Positions 1 through 6,439 of a stretch of DNA of 6,439 nucleotides are shown here, piece by piece (within the stretch, counting starts at the first letter, position 1; each line of letters opens with the position of its first letter). Both the position numbers and the translations under genes were made by a program. This DNA comes from Prevotella sp. (GTDB lineage Bacteria > Bacteroidota > Bacteroidia > Bacteroidales > Dysgonomonadaceae). The stretch lies in contig JAISES010000142.1 in assembly GCA_031263965.1 (NCBI GenBank), positions 1 to 6,439 of the forward strand. Reading direction: 5' to 3'. The notes beneath the pieces were generated by a model, which did not search any database, was not told the origin of the DNA, and saw nothing but the letters and a program-made list of their open reading frames with translations.

Positions 1-3000
1 CGATACCTTTATATTTACTGTACAGAAGTATATTGGTCGTATATACAGAAACCTTCAGCCAGGATTTTCTGCCGGACAGATGCAGTGGAATACGGTACCC
101 CAATGTTATTTCCCTCAGTTTTACATAGCTTGCATCTTCAATGGCATCCTCTCCTACACCATAACGGCCATAGCGTACCCAGCGGTTCTCATCCGGATTA
201 TTTCCGTAAAAGCTTACAGGAATATTATTCTCCTGTCCATTGGCAAGAACACCCGGAAATATATAGTTTGCCGTATTGCGCAGACCGGCGGAAAGCTTCG
301 ATGTGCCATAGTAATTCATTACGTTCCTTGTCCCGTTCCACATCTTGCCGCCCTTTTTATAGTCGAACAGCATAGACAATGAAAATCCACGGTATTCGAA
401 TGTATTGCCCCATCCCAATTGCCAGTCCGGATTAGGATTCCCCAAAATCCGGAGTTCGTCGCTTACAACAGGGAACCCATCGCTTCCTATAATCATGCGC
501 CCTTGTCCGTCGCGTTTATACGCAGTGCCGTATATTACTCCCAACGGTTGTTCTTCTATTGCATACGAACCCGCAGCATCTTCTATTCCTGCTAACATTA
601 GCTTGCGGCCTCCCATGCCTGTTACTTTATTGCGTTCACGGGCAAATACGAGACGGCTTTGCCATGTAAAGTCCCTGTTCCGGACAGGAATAACGGTTAA
701 TTCTATTTCAAAACCATTAGCCTTAAAGGAACCGAAGTTTTCGAACTGAACAGCAGAGGTTGATACTTGTGCCGGCAATATCTGATCTTTCGCTCTTTTC
801 CAATACAGGGAAGCCGATAAGAACAGGCGGTTATTCCACATTCCTATTTCCGTACCTATATTGTAGTGCAATATATTTTCCGGTTTCAGCTTATCCGACA
901 GCAATACTTCCCTGCTTTCGAAATGCCCGGCTGCATCATTCAGATTATAGATTGCCGAATTGAAATAAACAGGATCTACATAAAGAGGCGTTTCTTTATC
1001 GGCTTTAGATATATTAGCATAAACTCTCATCTTTGAGAACAATTCGCTGTAGAACATCTCATGCAGATTGGATGCTATTCCTACAGACGGAGAAAGCAAT
1101 GCCTTGTCGCTTATAGAACTCCATTCGCCTCTTATCGCCGCTTCCAATGCAAACTTTTTGAGATAATTCAAACTGGTTTTACCGAAGATAGCATTAGAAT
1201 GACGCTTATATACCCTGTTGTATGGATTTATATCCTTAGCGTTGAGTATATTATAATCTCCCGATTGAACCAGGTCATAACCGTCCATACGATTGACAGT
1301 TCGTCTCGATGTGTTATATTCATGTCCTACAATTGCATTTAAATCAAAATCATCAAGTTTTTTATCAAACTGTACAGTAAACCTTGACAGCAAAGCTTTG
1401 AATTTTTCATTCCTGTCCATAATATGTCCTGCAGGAATATAAACCGAACCTTTATTCAGCGCTGTACTCGATTCATTCGACAAATAATCGCCATTCAACT
1501 GGTATCCTAAAGACAGGAAATCAAGAAGGTTATATGTCAGGTTTGCATTTCCTGTAAAGCGATTGGCTTCATCCCTGAACGGATTGTTATCAGTTGTCCA
1601 ATATGGGTTGTCGGTAGCATCTCCCGCCCTGTTCTGACTTCCGTCCGCTAAGGTTGAAGTACGGTTATCGAATGTAGGAGGCGTAAGAAGAATACCCTGC
1701 ATGAGGCCGGACATATTGTATCCGTTCTGCAAACGTTTCCCATTCGTGTTTTTGTAATTCAAATCGATGTCGAATTTTAATTTTTTACGCCATTGACCGC
1801 CGATTTTTAGTCCGAATAACGTTTCATTTAATTTAGATTCCGGAATAAAGCCCTGCTGAGTATTATTCCCCAGTCTTAACGTATAGTGAATATTATCACT
1901 CCTTCTTGTTAATGTGAGGTGGTTCTTGATGGTATATCCTGTTTTTAAAACATCATAGGCATCATAGGCCGGCGCGCCAACAGATTCTACGGCAGGTCCC
2001 CAACTGAACGGTTCGTTCCCTTTATTCCAGACAGAAGTTCCGTTAACAGGCCGTCCCTGTGTATATTCGCTTTGCATTTCGGGCAACTTGTTAGGATTGT
2101 CTATCGAGAATGAAGAGGAGAATGCTATCGAGTTTTTCTGATGTTTCGGATTTTTTGTTGTCGCTATCAGCACTCCGTTAGCAGCCCGCGACCCATATAT
2201 TGCAACTGAAGAAGCATCTTTTTGTATTGTAATGGTTTCTATGTCGCTGGTATTTATCTGCGAAAAATCATTGTATTCTACAGGTTTACCATCCAATATT
2301 ACCAACGGTGTATTATTATCCATTATAGAACTGGCCCCTCTGATACGGACTCTTGCCGGATTGCCCGGTTCGCCGGAAGTCTGGGTTATTTGCAGCCCGG
2401 CTACCCTTCCCTGTAAAACATTGGATACCGAACCGGATATTTCGTTACCGGACAGGCTGGATACACTTCCGATTATATCGGATCTTCGGGTAGTACCAAA
2501 ACCAACCACAACAACTTCTTCTAAAATTGACTGATCTTCCGAAAGTTGAACATTCGGAGACGTCACACTCTGTGGAGTTGAACTGCGATGCGGGATTGAT
2601 GGTAAAGATGAATCCTGATTGGCAGGCGCTCTTACCACATCGTCCACGGCAAGGAATGAAGTGTATTGAGTCAGAAGATTATATTTTAATCCCAGATTAG
2701 TAACCCGTTCGATCTGGCTTGCGCTGCGTTCATGATTACCGTAGCTGTCCCTCCAGCCGTTAATATTTCCTTCATAATATTGGGCATAATCGTCGAAATA
2801 GCGTATCTGATTACGGGCCCACAGGTAGCGCAATGCCTGATTGTTTTCTACACGGGCTTTAGTTACATCAAATTTTTGCTCATATGCAGTACTTCCCGCT
2901 AATCCGCCGATGGAGATTGTCCCTTCTGCCGGAGATTTATACTTTCCGTATACCAGAATAGGACGTTCGGAGAATACATCCGGTATAGCTACCGGTTCCA

Positions 3001-4786
3001 CATCATATACGTCGAAATCGCCCCAATCGACTGAAATATTCGTCAGTACCGGTTGGGATATTGCTTTAACCGCTTTCTGCCCTACAGTTTCGGCCTGCGT
3101 ATGGTTTGTTACGATATATGGCGTTCCCATTCCGGCATGAGCAAGACCTTCAATTATATAACGGTTTACATTTGTCCCTATTCCAAAAGGGAACAGGTTT
3201 GCCGTATTCAGGTTTTCGCGGATGTAGTTGAACGCTTCTTTTTCTACCGTTACATAACCGTCCGTTACAATAATGAAAGTACGGGAGAAACCTGTCGTTT
3301 CTTTAAAGTTCATGGCATTCCGTATAGCCGGATAGAGCTGTGTGCCACCGCTTCCCTTTTGGTCATTTATAACCGCTATTGCTTTTTTTATATTAGCCTC
3401 CGTGGCAGCGACAGATTCACCATAAAGCATCTGATTGCTCGATTCGAAAAGCATAACATTAAAGCGATCGGTAGGACGAAGCGAGGATATCAGGTTTCTG
3501 ATCAGGTTTTTAGAAACTTCCAAAGGAAATCCGTGCATGGAACCCGAAACATCCACAATGAACACATATTCCCGCGGCGGTATCTGACCTAGTGCCGGCG
3601 CCTTAGGCGGCTGCATCATCAGCAAAAAGAAATTCTCATCGCCATGCTCGTAGCGCAGCAATCCCGATTCCACTTTTCCACCCTGCAATTCGTACTGAAG
3701 AATATAATCTTTATCTCCCTGATTATCTTTTGGATTGGACAGCGATACAATTGCCTGATCGGGAGAAGGAGATTCTATGATAAGGTTATGGGACATGCTG
3801 CTTATTTTCTGTATAGGCATACCGGCCTGCACAGTCGTTTTGATGGAGAACTGCGGCATTGTCCTGTTTTCGAACATATCCGCCGACCGGCTTACCCACT
3901 GCTCGCCCGATTCACTATAACGCGGACCAACAACAGTAGGATAAACAAATTCGTATACTCCGCCTTCATGTTCGAGCAGTTCGGTATACCTCATCTCGAC
4001 AACGATAGTATCGCCGGACAAAATATTGGCCACATTCATCTGAAATACGTTCGGACGGTGTTGTTCCAACAAAGTCGTTGACTTGCCTTCCGATTTTGCC
4101 TGCTCATATTCCTGACGGGCTTGTTCTTTCTTTTTTATCCTGGCCTCGATGCGCCTTTGCCCTACGGTCATAGCCATACCATATACCGCAGCTCGTGTAG
4201 ATCCCGGAAACACATAGATGGCTTCCAGTGTATTGGGACTTTCGTTAATGTAGATTTGTTTCACACAGACATCGGCAATAACTCCTGAAATGCTGACCTC
4301 TACATCTGTTTTTTTAAGAGGCATCTGTGCTGTTTTTGGAGAATTACTCTTTATCAGAAAATACGGAGATAAAGATTGTCCTTCCCTGCTGGGCTTTACC
4401 TCTTCATATTTTACCCTGTCTTCATCCGGTTTGTCTTCCGGCAAAGGAGTTGGCGGAACAGGTTCAGCTGGTTTATTTACGACCGGTTCTTTTCCTGCCA
4501 GAGGTTTAGAGTTGGAAGTAGTGATCACCATTTCGGATGGTCTCATTCCTATCAACGTGAACGATAAAGTACTACCCAATGGAGCTTTGATTTCATAATA
4601 TCCATCCAGATCGGTTACTACTCCATTCTGAGTCCCTTTTTGAACGATAGAAACCCCAGTCATAGGTTCTCCGCTATTATCTTTGATTACTCCCGAAACA
4701 ATACGCATTTCTTGCGCAAAAGCAACTGATCCTACAAGCAGGAACAACAGTATATATATGGTTCTAAATTTCATATGCTTGTTCAT
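1..4786 (-). CDS. SusC-like TonB-dependent receptor carrying an inserted VIT/VWA module (3' end outside window)
   Basis: One frame runs 1595 codons from ATG 4786 to the window edge without a stop. Domains: signal peptide 1-24 (cleavage after SVAFA); carboxypeptidase-like regulatory domain about 27-90 (SGVIKD, TDLDGYYEI), the usual SusC N-terminal extension; Pro-rich linker 94-125; VIT domain about 155-283 (YVFPGSTRAAVYGM, LLEQHRPNVFQMNVANI); VWA domain from about 406 with MIDAS D412-x-S414-x-S416, T482 and D509; VIT/VWA-family C-terminal segment to 716 (LGLKYNLLTQYTSFLAVDD); Ser/Pro/Gln linker; TonB box 754-764; plug (QGRVAGLQ at 792, DASSVAIYGSRAANG at 857-871); and beta-barrel to the window edge (DASYVKLREITLGY at 1551-1564). 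Judging by SusC relatives, only a few dozen residues are missing, giving about 1640 in all. Ordinary SusC proteins are about 1000 residues. The product should be an outer-membrane, TonB-energised importer with periplasmic N-terminal domains; the substrate is not deducible. M5 (4774) is an alternative start. Confidence 0.9.
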   Translation of the reverse strand, partial: MNKHMKFRTIYILLFLLVGSVAFAQEMRIVSGVIKDNSGEPMTGVSIVQKGTQNGVVTDLDGYYEIKAPLGSTLSFTLIGMRPSEMVITTSNSKPLAGKEPVVNKPAEPVPPTPLPEDKPDEDRVKYEEVKPSREGQSLSPYFLIKSNSPKTAQMPLKKTDVEVSISGVIADVCVKQIYINESPNTLEAIYVFPGSTRAAVYGMAMTVGQRRIEARIKKKEQARQEYEQAKSEGKSTTLLEQHRPNVFQMNVANILSGDTIVVEMRYTELLEHEGGVYEFVYPTVVGPRYSESGEQWVSRSADMFENRTMPQFSIKTTVQAGMPIQKISSMSHNLIIESPSPDQAIVSLSNPKDNQGDKDYILQYELQGGKVESGLLRYEHGDENFFLLMMQPPKAPALGQIPPREYVFIVDVSGSMHGFPLEVSKNLIRNLISSLRPTDRFNVMLFESSNQMLYGESVAATEANIKKAIAVINDQKGSGGTQLYPAIRNAMNFKETTGFSRTFIIVTDGYVTVEKEAFNYIRENLNTANLFPFGIGTNVNRYIIEGLAHAGMGTPYIVTNHTQAETVGQKAVKAISQPVLTNISVDWGDFDVYDVEPVAIPDVFSERPILVYGKYKSPAEGTISIGGLAGSTAYEQKFDVTKARVENNQALRYLWARNQIRYFDDYAQYYEGNINGWRDSYGNHERSASQIERVTNLGLKYNLLTQYTSFLAVDDVVRAPANQDSSLPSIPHRSSTPQSVTSPNVQLSEDQSILEEVVVVGFGTTRRSDIIGSVSSLSGNEISGSVSNVLQGRVAGLQITQTSGEPGNPARVRIRGASSIMDNNTPLVILDGKPVEYNDFSQINTSDIETITIQKDASSVAIYGSRAANGVLIATTKNPKHQKNSIAFSSSFSIDNPNKLPEMQSEYTQGRPVNGTSVWNKGNEPFSWGPAVESVGAPAYDAYDVLKTGYTIKNHLTLTRRSDNIHYTLRLGNNTQQGFIPESKLNETLFGLKIGGQWRKKLKFDIDLNYKNTNGKRLQNGYNMSGLMQGILLTPPTFDNRTSTLADGSQNRAGDATDNPYWTTDNNPFRDEANRFTGNANLTYNLLDFLSLGYQLNGDYLSNESSTALNKGSVYIPAGHIMDRNEKFKALLSRFTVQFDKKLDDFDLNAIVGHEYNTSRRTVNRMDGYDLVQSGDYNILNAKDINPYNRVYKRHSNAIFGKTSLNYLKKFALEAAIRGEWSSISDKALLSPSVGIASNLHEMFYSELFSKMRVYANISKADKETPLYVDPVYFNSAIYNLNDAAGHFESREVLLSDKLKPENILHYNIGTEIGMWNNRLFLSASLYWKRAKDQILPAQVSTSAVQFENFGSFKANGFEIELTVIPVRNRDFTWQSRLVFARERNKVTGMGGRKLMLAGIEDAAGSYAIEEQPLGVIYGTAYKRDGQGRMIIGSDGFPVVSDELRILGNPNPDWQLGWGNTFEYRGFSLSMLFDYKKGGKMWNGTRNVMNYYGTSKLSAGLRNTANYIFPGVLANGQENNIPVSFYGNNPDENRWVRYGRYGVGEDAIEDASYVKLREITLGYRIPLHLSGRKSWLKVSVYTTNILLYSKYKGI
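2495..2527 (-). other. Internal TonB box of the receptor
   Basis: Residues 754-764 read ILEEVVVVGFG, the typical SusC-family TonB-box region, followed at once by TTRRSDIIGSVSSLSG of the plug. In the TonB-dependent receptor family this segment is exposed to the periplasm and pairs with the TonB C-terminal domain. Here it lies unusually deep in the protein, 38 residues after the end of the VIT/VWA segment. Confidence 0.8.
2639..4324 (-). other. VIT plus von Willebrand A module embedded in the receptor
   Basis: Residues 155-716 form a full-length VIT/VWA protein in themselves, as found in stand-alone bacterial relatives of inter-alpha-trypsin inhibitor heavy chains. The VIT half has the YVFP, YGMAM, EQARQEYEQAKSEGK and QHRPNVFQMNVANI signatures. 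The VWA half opens with EYVFIVDVSGSM and completes the MIDAS site with GSGGTQLYPAI (T482) and FIIVTDG (D509). The following ALRYLWARNQI and GLKYNLLTQYTSF segments are the usual family C-terminal region. All five metal-coordinating positions are present, so divalent-cation-dependent ligand binding is plausible. Its position before the TonB box implies a periplasmic location after barrel insertion. Confidence 0.9.
4412..4507 (-). other. Proline- and charge-rich linker in the receptor N-terminus
   Basis: Residues 94-125 contain about ten prolines mixed with Glu, Lys and Asp (KEPVVNKPAEPVPPTPLPED). The composition recalls the extended, periplasm-spanning Pro-rich region of TonB proteins and indicates a stiff tether between the regulatory domain and the VIT domain. 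No fold is expected. The resemblance to TonB is compositional only. Confidence 0.7.
4508..4705 (-). other. Carboxypeptidase-like regulatory (SusC N-terminal extension) domain
   Basis: Residues 28-93 of the receptor. The pattern GxVxDxxGEPMTGVSI, then KGTQNGVVTDLDGYYEI, then a GSTLSFTLIGM strand is the canonical domain found at the mature N-terminus of SusC-like receptors. It shows that the gene's start is a true receptor start and not a VWA gene that happens to precede a receptor. In ordinary SusC proteins the TonB box follows this domain within a few tens of residues. Here it follows after about 660. Confidence 0.85.
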
Positions 4787-4788
4787 AA

Positions 4789-5841
4789 TTAATAGATGTT
4801 ATATGTGTTTAAGGTGGTAAAGTACTTTATCTCAAATTCTAATGGGGTAAGATCGATTACCACATAGCCGGATGTTCTTACCTTTATATTTTTTATATAC
4901 AGGCGGGTTCCGGCCGGCCGGCTCTTCAGCCACTCTTTCTGAGATCCGGATAATCCGGAAGAAGTAGAACTTATGCCGCTTATCAGATCGTCCTTATCCG
5001 ATAAGGTAAACGAAACAACCCGATAGTTACACTTCATACTCTCCGAAAACCAAAGATCGAGACGTCCCGACCGAATAAATTCTTCTTTATCTATTCTATT
5101 TCCTATTGCGCCGCGAACAGTAGCATATGGCCTATCCAAAGCCAATACGGCAAACCTCTTTTGCTTAAATTCACGGAGTGTGCCGTTACGGTTCAGCACG
5201 CGTATGGTCAATAAGGCTGTTCCTGTAGTCTGGGGATGAACAATATAGTTTGCACCTTCTGCCCTGGCAACGCTTCCGTTGTCTATTGCCACATCGATGT
5301 CGGCAAAATCGTCTTCATCATCGTAAATCACGATAGGATTGTCGGCATTAGCATATAAAATATCCAATTCTTCATTTTCGTCATCAGCTACAATATCTTT
5401 TTCGGAAAGCATGGAGAGTATGCCTACAGCACACCCGGGCTTACCTTCATGAAAAGACATAACTACCTCGTAAGTTGCAGCCTTGTCGCACTTAAAATCG
5501 AAACGTTGCCTGCCGGTATTCTTCTTTTCATCGAAAGTGCTGCCTACAAGTTTATCTTTCAGGTATAGCTGTAATATAACCTTTCCTTCAAATCCTTCCG
5601 CATCAGACACATTGAACCTATATGTCATGTTTTTACTCAATAAGACCGGATATCTGGCCAAAGGTATCTTTCCCCGTTCGAGACCGTCAAATTTCACTTT
5701 AAATTCGCGCAAGTACACAGCGTTTGCGCCACTCTGCGAAACGGCCCTGTCCACCAGTGTATTGTCGCACTGCGCATTCGCCTGTCCCCGACAGAGGCAG
5801 AGACAAACGGCTATTAAGCATAGTATACCGATATGTTTCAT
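4789..5841 (-). CDS. Exported protein with GldM-like C-terminal domains
   Basis: Complete 350-residue protein, ATG at 5841 and TAA at 4791-4789. Residues 1-23 form a signal peptide (hydrophobic ILCLIAVCLCLC core, cleavage probably after QANA). C25 does not sit in a lipobox, so a soluble periplasmic or surface protein is more likely than a lipoprotein. Residues 25-147 are a beta-rich domain of no family I can name, with C25, C118 and C137, perhaps disulfide-bonded. Residues 148-182 are strongly acidic. Residues 160-340 resemble the third and fourth periplasmic domains of GldM/PorM: LYANADNP at the start, KRFAVLALDRPYATVRG at 228-244, YRVVSFTLS at 273-281 and a terminal PLEFEI. The transmembrane helix, coiled region and D1/D2 domains of GldM are absent, so it is not the motor subunit itself. 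In GldM these domains contact the GldK/GldN ring and transmit motor motion. Here the role is unknown. Its stop lies two bases before the giant receptor gene, implying joint expression. Confidence 0.72.
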   Translation of the reverse strand: MKHIGILCLIAVCLCLCRGQANAQCDNTLVDRAVSQSGANAVYLREFKVKFDGLERGKIPLARYPVLLSKNMTYRFNVSDAEGFEGKVILQLYLKDKLVGSTFDEKKNTGRQRFDFKCDKAATYEVVMSFHEGKPGCAVGILSMLSEKDIVADDENEELDILYANADNPIVIYDDEDDFADIDVAIDNGSVARAEGANYIVHPQTTGTALLTIRVLNRNGTLREFKQKRFAVLALDRPYATVRGAIGNRIDKEEFIRSGRLDLWFSESMKCNYRVVSFTLSDKDDLISGISSTSSGLSGSQKEWLKSRPAGTRLYIKNIKVRTSGYVVIDLTPLEFEIKYFTTLNTYNIY

Positions 5842-5902
5842 AATTTTACTTTTTTAAAATTCTTTCACCTTCCTGATCACGGCGCCAAACAGATTGGAAG
5901 GA
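5842..5902 (-). promoter_or_regulatory. A/T-rich intergenic leader before the GldM-like gene
   Basis: This 61-bp gap separates the partial upstream gene from the 350-residue gene. Read on the minus strand, it ends in an A/T-rich stretch directly before the ATG. That stretch contains a perfect 7-bp inverted repeat, AATTTTA and TAAAATT around a 6-base loop (5842-5848 and 5855-5861). AGGAAGGTG occurs about 25-30 bases before the ATG, too far to be a normal Shine-Dalgarno site. A/T-rich, SD-less leaders are usual in Bacteroidota. A TTTG lies further upstream, but no TAnnTTTG -7 box follows at the right distance, so I do not call a promoter. No terminator hairpin with a U-tract is visible. Read-through from the upstream gene is the simplest reading. 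Confidence 0.35.
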
Positions 5903-6439
5903 TTATTTGCTTGAATAAATCCCGATTTCTGCAGAAATCTTTACACTATAATTATCTTTCTCCATCTGAAACCACTGATGGGACAGTGAATAATGCCACG
6001 TGTTATTTCCGCCTTTACCCGAATAGTTGATTCGCTGTCCGTAATGTATCGACCTGGGAGCAAAGTCATCATTCGCCTTCGGCTTGCGTTTTCCTCTTTC
6101 TATAACTCCCGTATCATTCGCATAATAGCTGTAATCGTTAGGAAAAACGCCTTGTATGGCTACAAAAAAACCATTTGACGGTATTTGCATGTTATATTCC
6201 AGAAGGTCTACATCGTACCAGCCATCGGTATCCTGAGGCGGTTGTATAACTAATATCTCCTGAAGCAAATCTCTTCCGGGAGCCCGGGTCAGTGTGTCCG
6301 CCTCCAGTATGCGCACACGGAAGGGCGCTTCTACATTTCCTTTTTTTGACAGGTGGTAACTTACCTTGCGGATATATCCGTCCTGTTTCTTTTTATTGTC
6401 AATAAATAAAGCGACTTGTTGCCCATGAGTATCCAGATA
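5903..6439 (-). CDS. Carboxypeptidase-like regulatory domain family protein, C-terminal part (5' end outside window)
   Basis: The frame enters from the window edge and ends at a TAA at 5905-5903, giving 178 visible residues with no start. The segment APFRVRILEAD, then PGRDLL, then GWYDVDLLEYN and IPSNGFFVAIQG is the conserved C-terminal pattern I recognise from Bacteroidota proteins annotated as carboxypeptidase-like-regulatory-domain-containing. In those, an N-terminal beta-sandwich (not visible here) is followed by this second beta-rich domain. The family has no established enzymatic role, and the name refers to the fold only. A GTG at 6316-6314 could be read as a start, but it falls inside the conserved PFRVRI motif and the frame stays open upstream, so it is an internal valine. 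The stop is 61 bp before the next gene on the same strand, consistent with one operon. The family call rests on remembered motif similarity; cell location is unknown without the N-terminus. Confidence 0.62.
   Translation of the reverse strand, partial: YLDTHGQQVALFIDNKKKQDGYIRKVSYHLSKKGNVEAPFRVRILEADTLTRAPGRDLLQEILVIQPPQDTDGWYDVDLLEYNMQIPSNGFFVAIQGVFPNDYSYYANDTGVIERGKRKPKANDDFAPRSIHYGQRINYSGKGGNNTWHYSLSHQWFQMEKDNYSVKISAEIGIYSSK

Noticed and set aside
2495..2700. Separate VWA gene and SusC gene joined by a missed stop or frameshift
   Set aside because: Codon-by-codon reading shows one open frame across the junction. There is no methionine in the linker and no signal peptide before the plug, and the receptor's own N-terminal extension domain is found upstream of the VIT domain.
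3053..3592. Plus-strand open frame of 179 codons
   Set aside because: It lies opposite the VWA domain of the minus-strand receptor, whose codons give unmistakable family motifs. The plus-strand translation has no recognisable domain.
3644..4081. Plus-strand open frame of 145 codons
   Set aside because: It is antisense to the VIT domain and the segment after it, and its composition looks like a shadow frame.
4751..4760. TATATATATG run as a promoter or repeat
   Set aside because: It lies within the coding region for the receptor signal peptide and encodes its Ile/Tyr codons.
5767..5791. Lipoprotein signal at C25 (or C17) of the GldM-like protein
   Set aside because: The residue before C25 is Gln and before C17 is Leu. 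Neither fits a lipobox, and QANA gives a normal signal peptidase I site.
5483..5857. Plus-strand open frame of 124 codons
   Set aside because: It is antisense to the signal peptide and N-terminal domain of the GldM-like gene, with no coherent protein features.
5864..5902. Bacteroidota promoter upstream of the GldM-like gene
   Set aside because: A TTTG element is present, but no TAnnTTTG -7 box follows at an acceptable spacing.
6314..6316. GTG as the start of the upstream gene
   Set aside because: The frame remains open to the window edge, and the GTG is an internal valine inside the conserved PFRVRI motif.

Overview
The window looks like chromosomal DNA of a Bacteroidota bacterium, probably order Bacteroidales. 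The evidence is a SusC-type TonB-dependent receptor with the diagnostic EEVVVVGFG, QGRVAGLQ and IYGSRAANG motifs, a GldM-type C-terminal region, a carboxypeptidase-like regulatory domain, and A/T-rich leaders without clear Shine-Dalgarno sites. All supported coding is on the minus strand, so transcription runs from high to low coordinates. The plus-strand reading frames are shadows.

Layout in transcription order: (1) 6439-5903 is the 3' part of a gene whose start lies outside the window. It matches the conserved C-terminal region of Bacteroidota carboxypeptidase-like-regulatory-domain proteins. (2) After a 61-bp gap, 5841-4789 encodes a complete 350-residue exported protein. Its N-terminal half is a cysteine-containing beta-rich domain and its C-terminal half resembles the last two periplasmic domains of the gliding/type IX secretion protein GldM. 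(3) Two bases after that stop codon, a very large frame starts at 4786 and runs off the window at position 1 (1595 codons seen, no stop). It has a signal peptide, a carboxypeptidase-like regulatory (SusC N-terminal extension) domain, a proline-rich linker, a VIT domain, a von Willebrand A domain with intact MIDAS residues, a short linker, a TonB box, a plug and most of a SusC-type beta-barrel.

The main point of interest is that third protein. A complete inter-alpha-trypsin-inhibitor-like VIT/VWA module, normally a separate protein, sits inside a SusC-like receptor between its N-terminal extension and its TonB box. I followed the frame codon by codon across the VWA-to-plug junction. There is no stop there, and no methionine that could start the receptor independently.

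Inference on function: the N-terminal extension of a TonB-dependent receptor faces the periplasm, so the VWA module should too. There it could bind a partner through its metal site. The GldM-like protein encoded just upstream, with almost no gap, is the obvious candidate partner. This would give an envelope system joining outer-membrane transport, metal-dependent adhesion and a GldM-type fold. Substrate and physiological role cannot be read from the sequence. No RNA genes, mobile elements, CRISPR arrays or terminators were seen.
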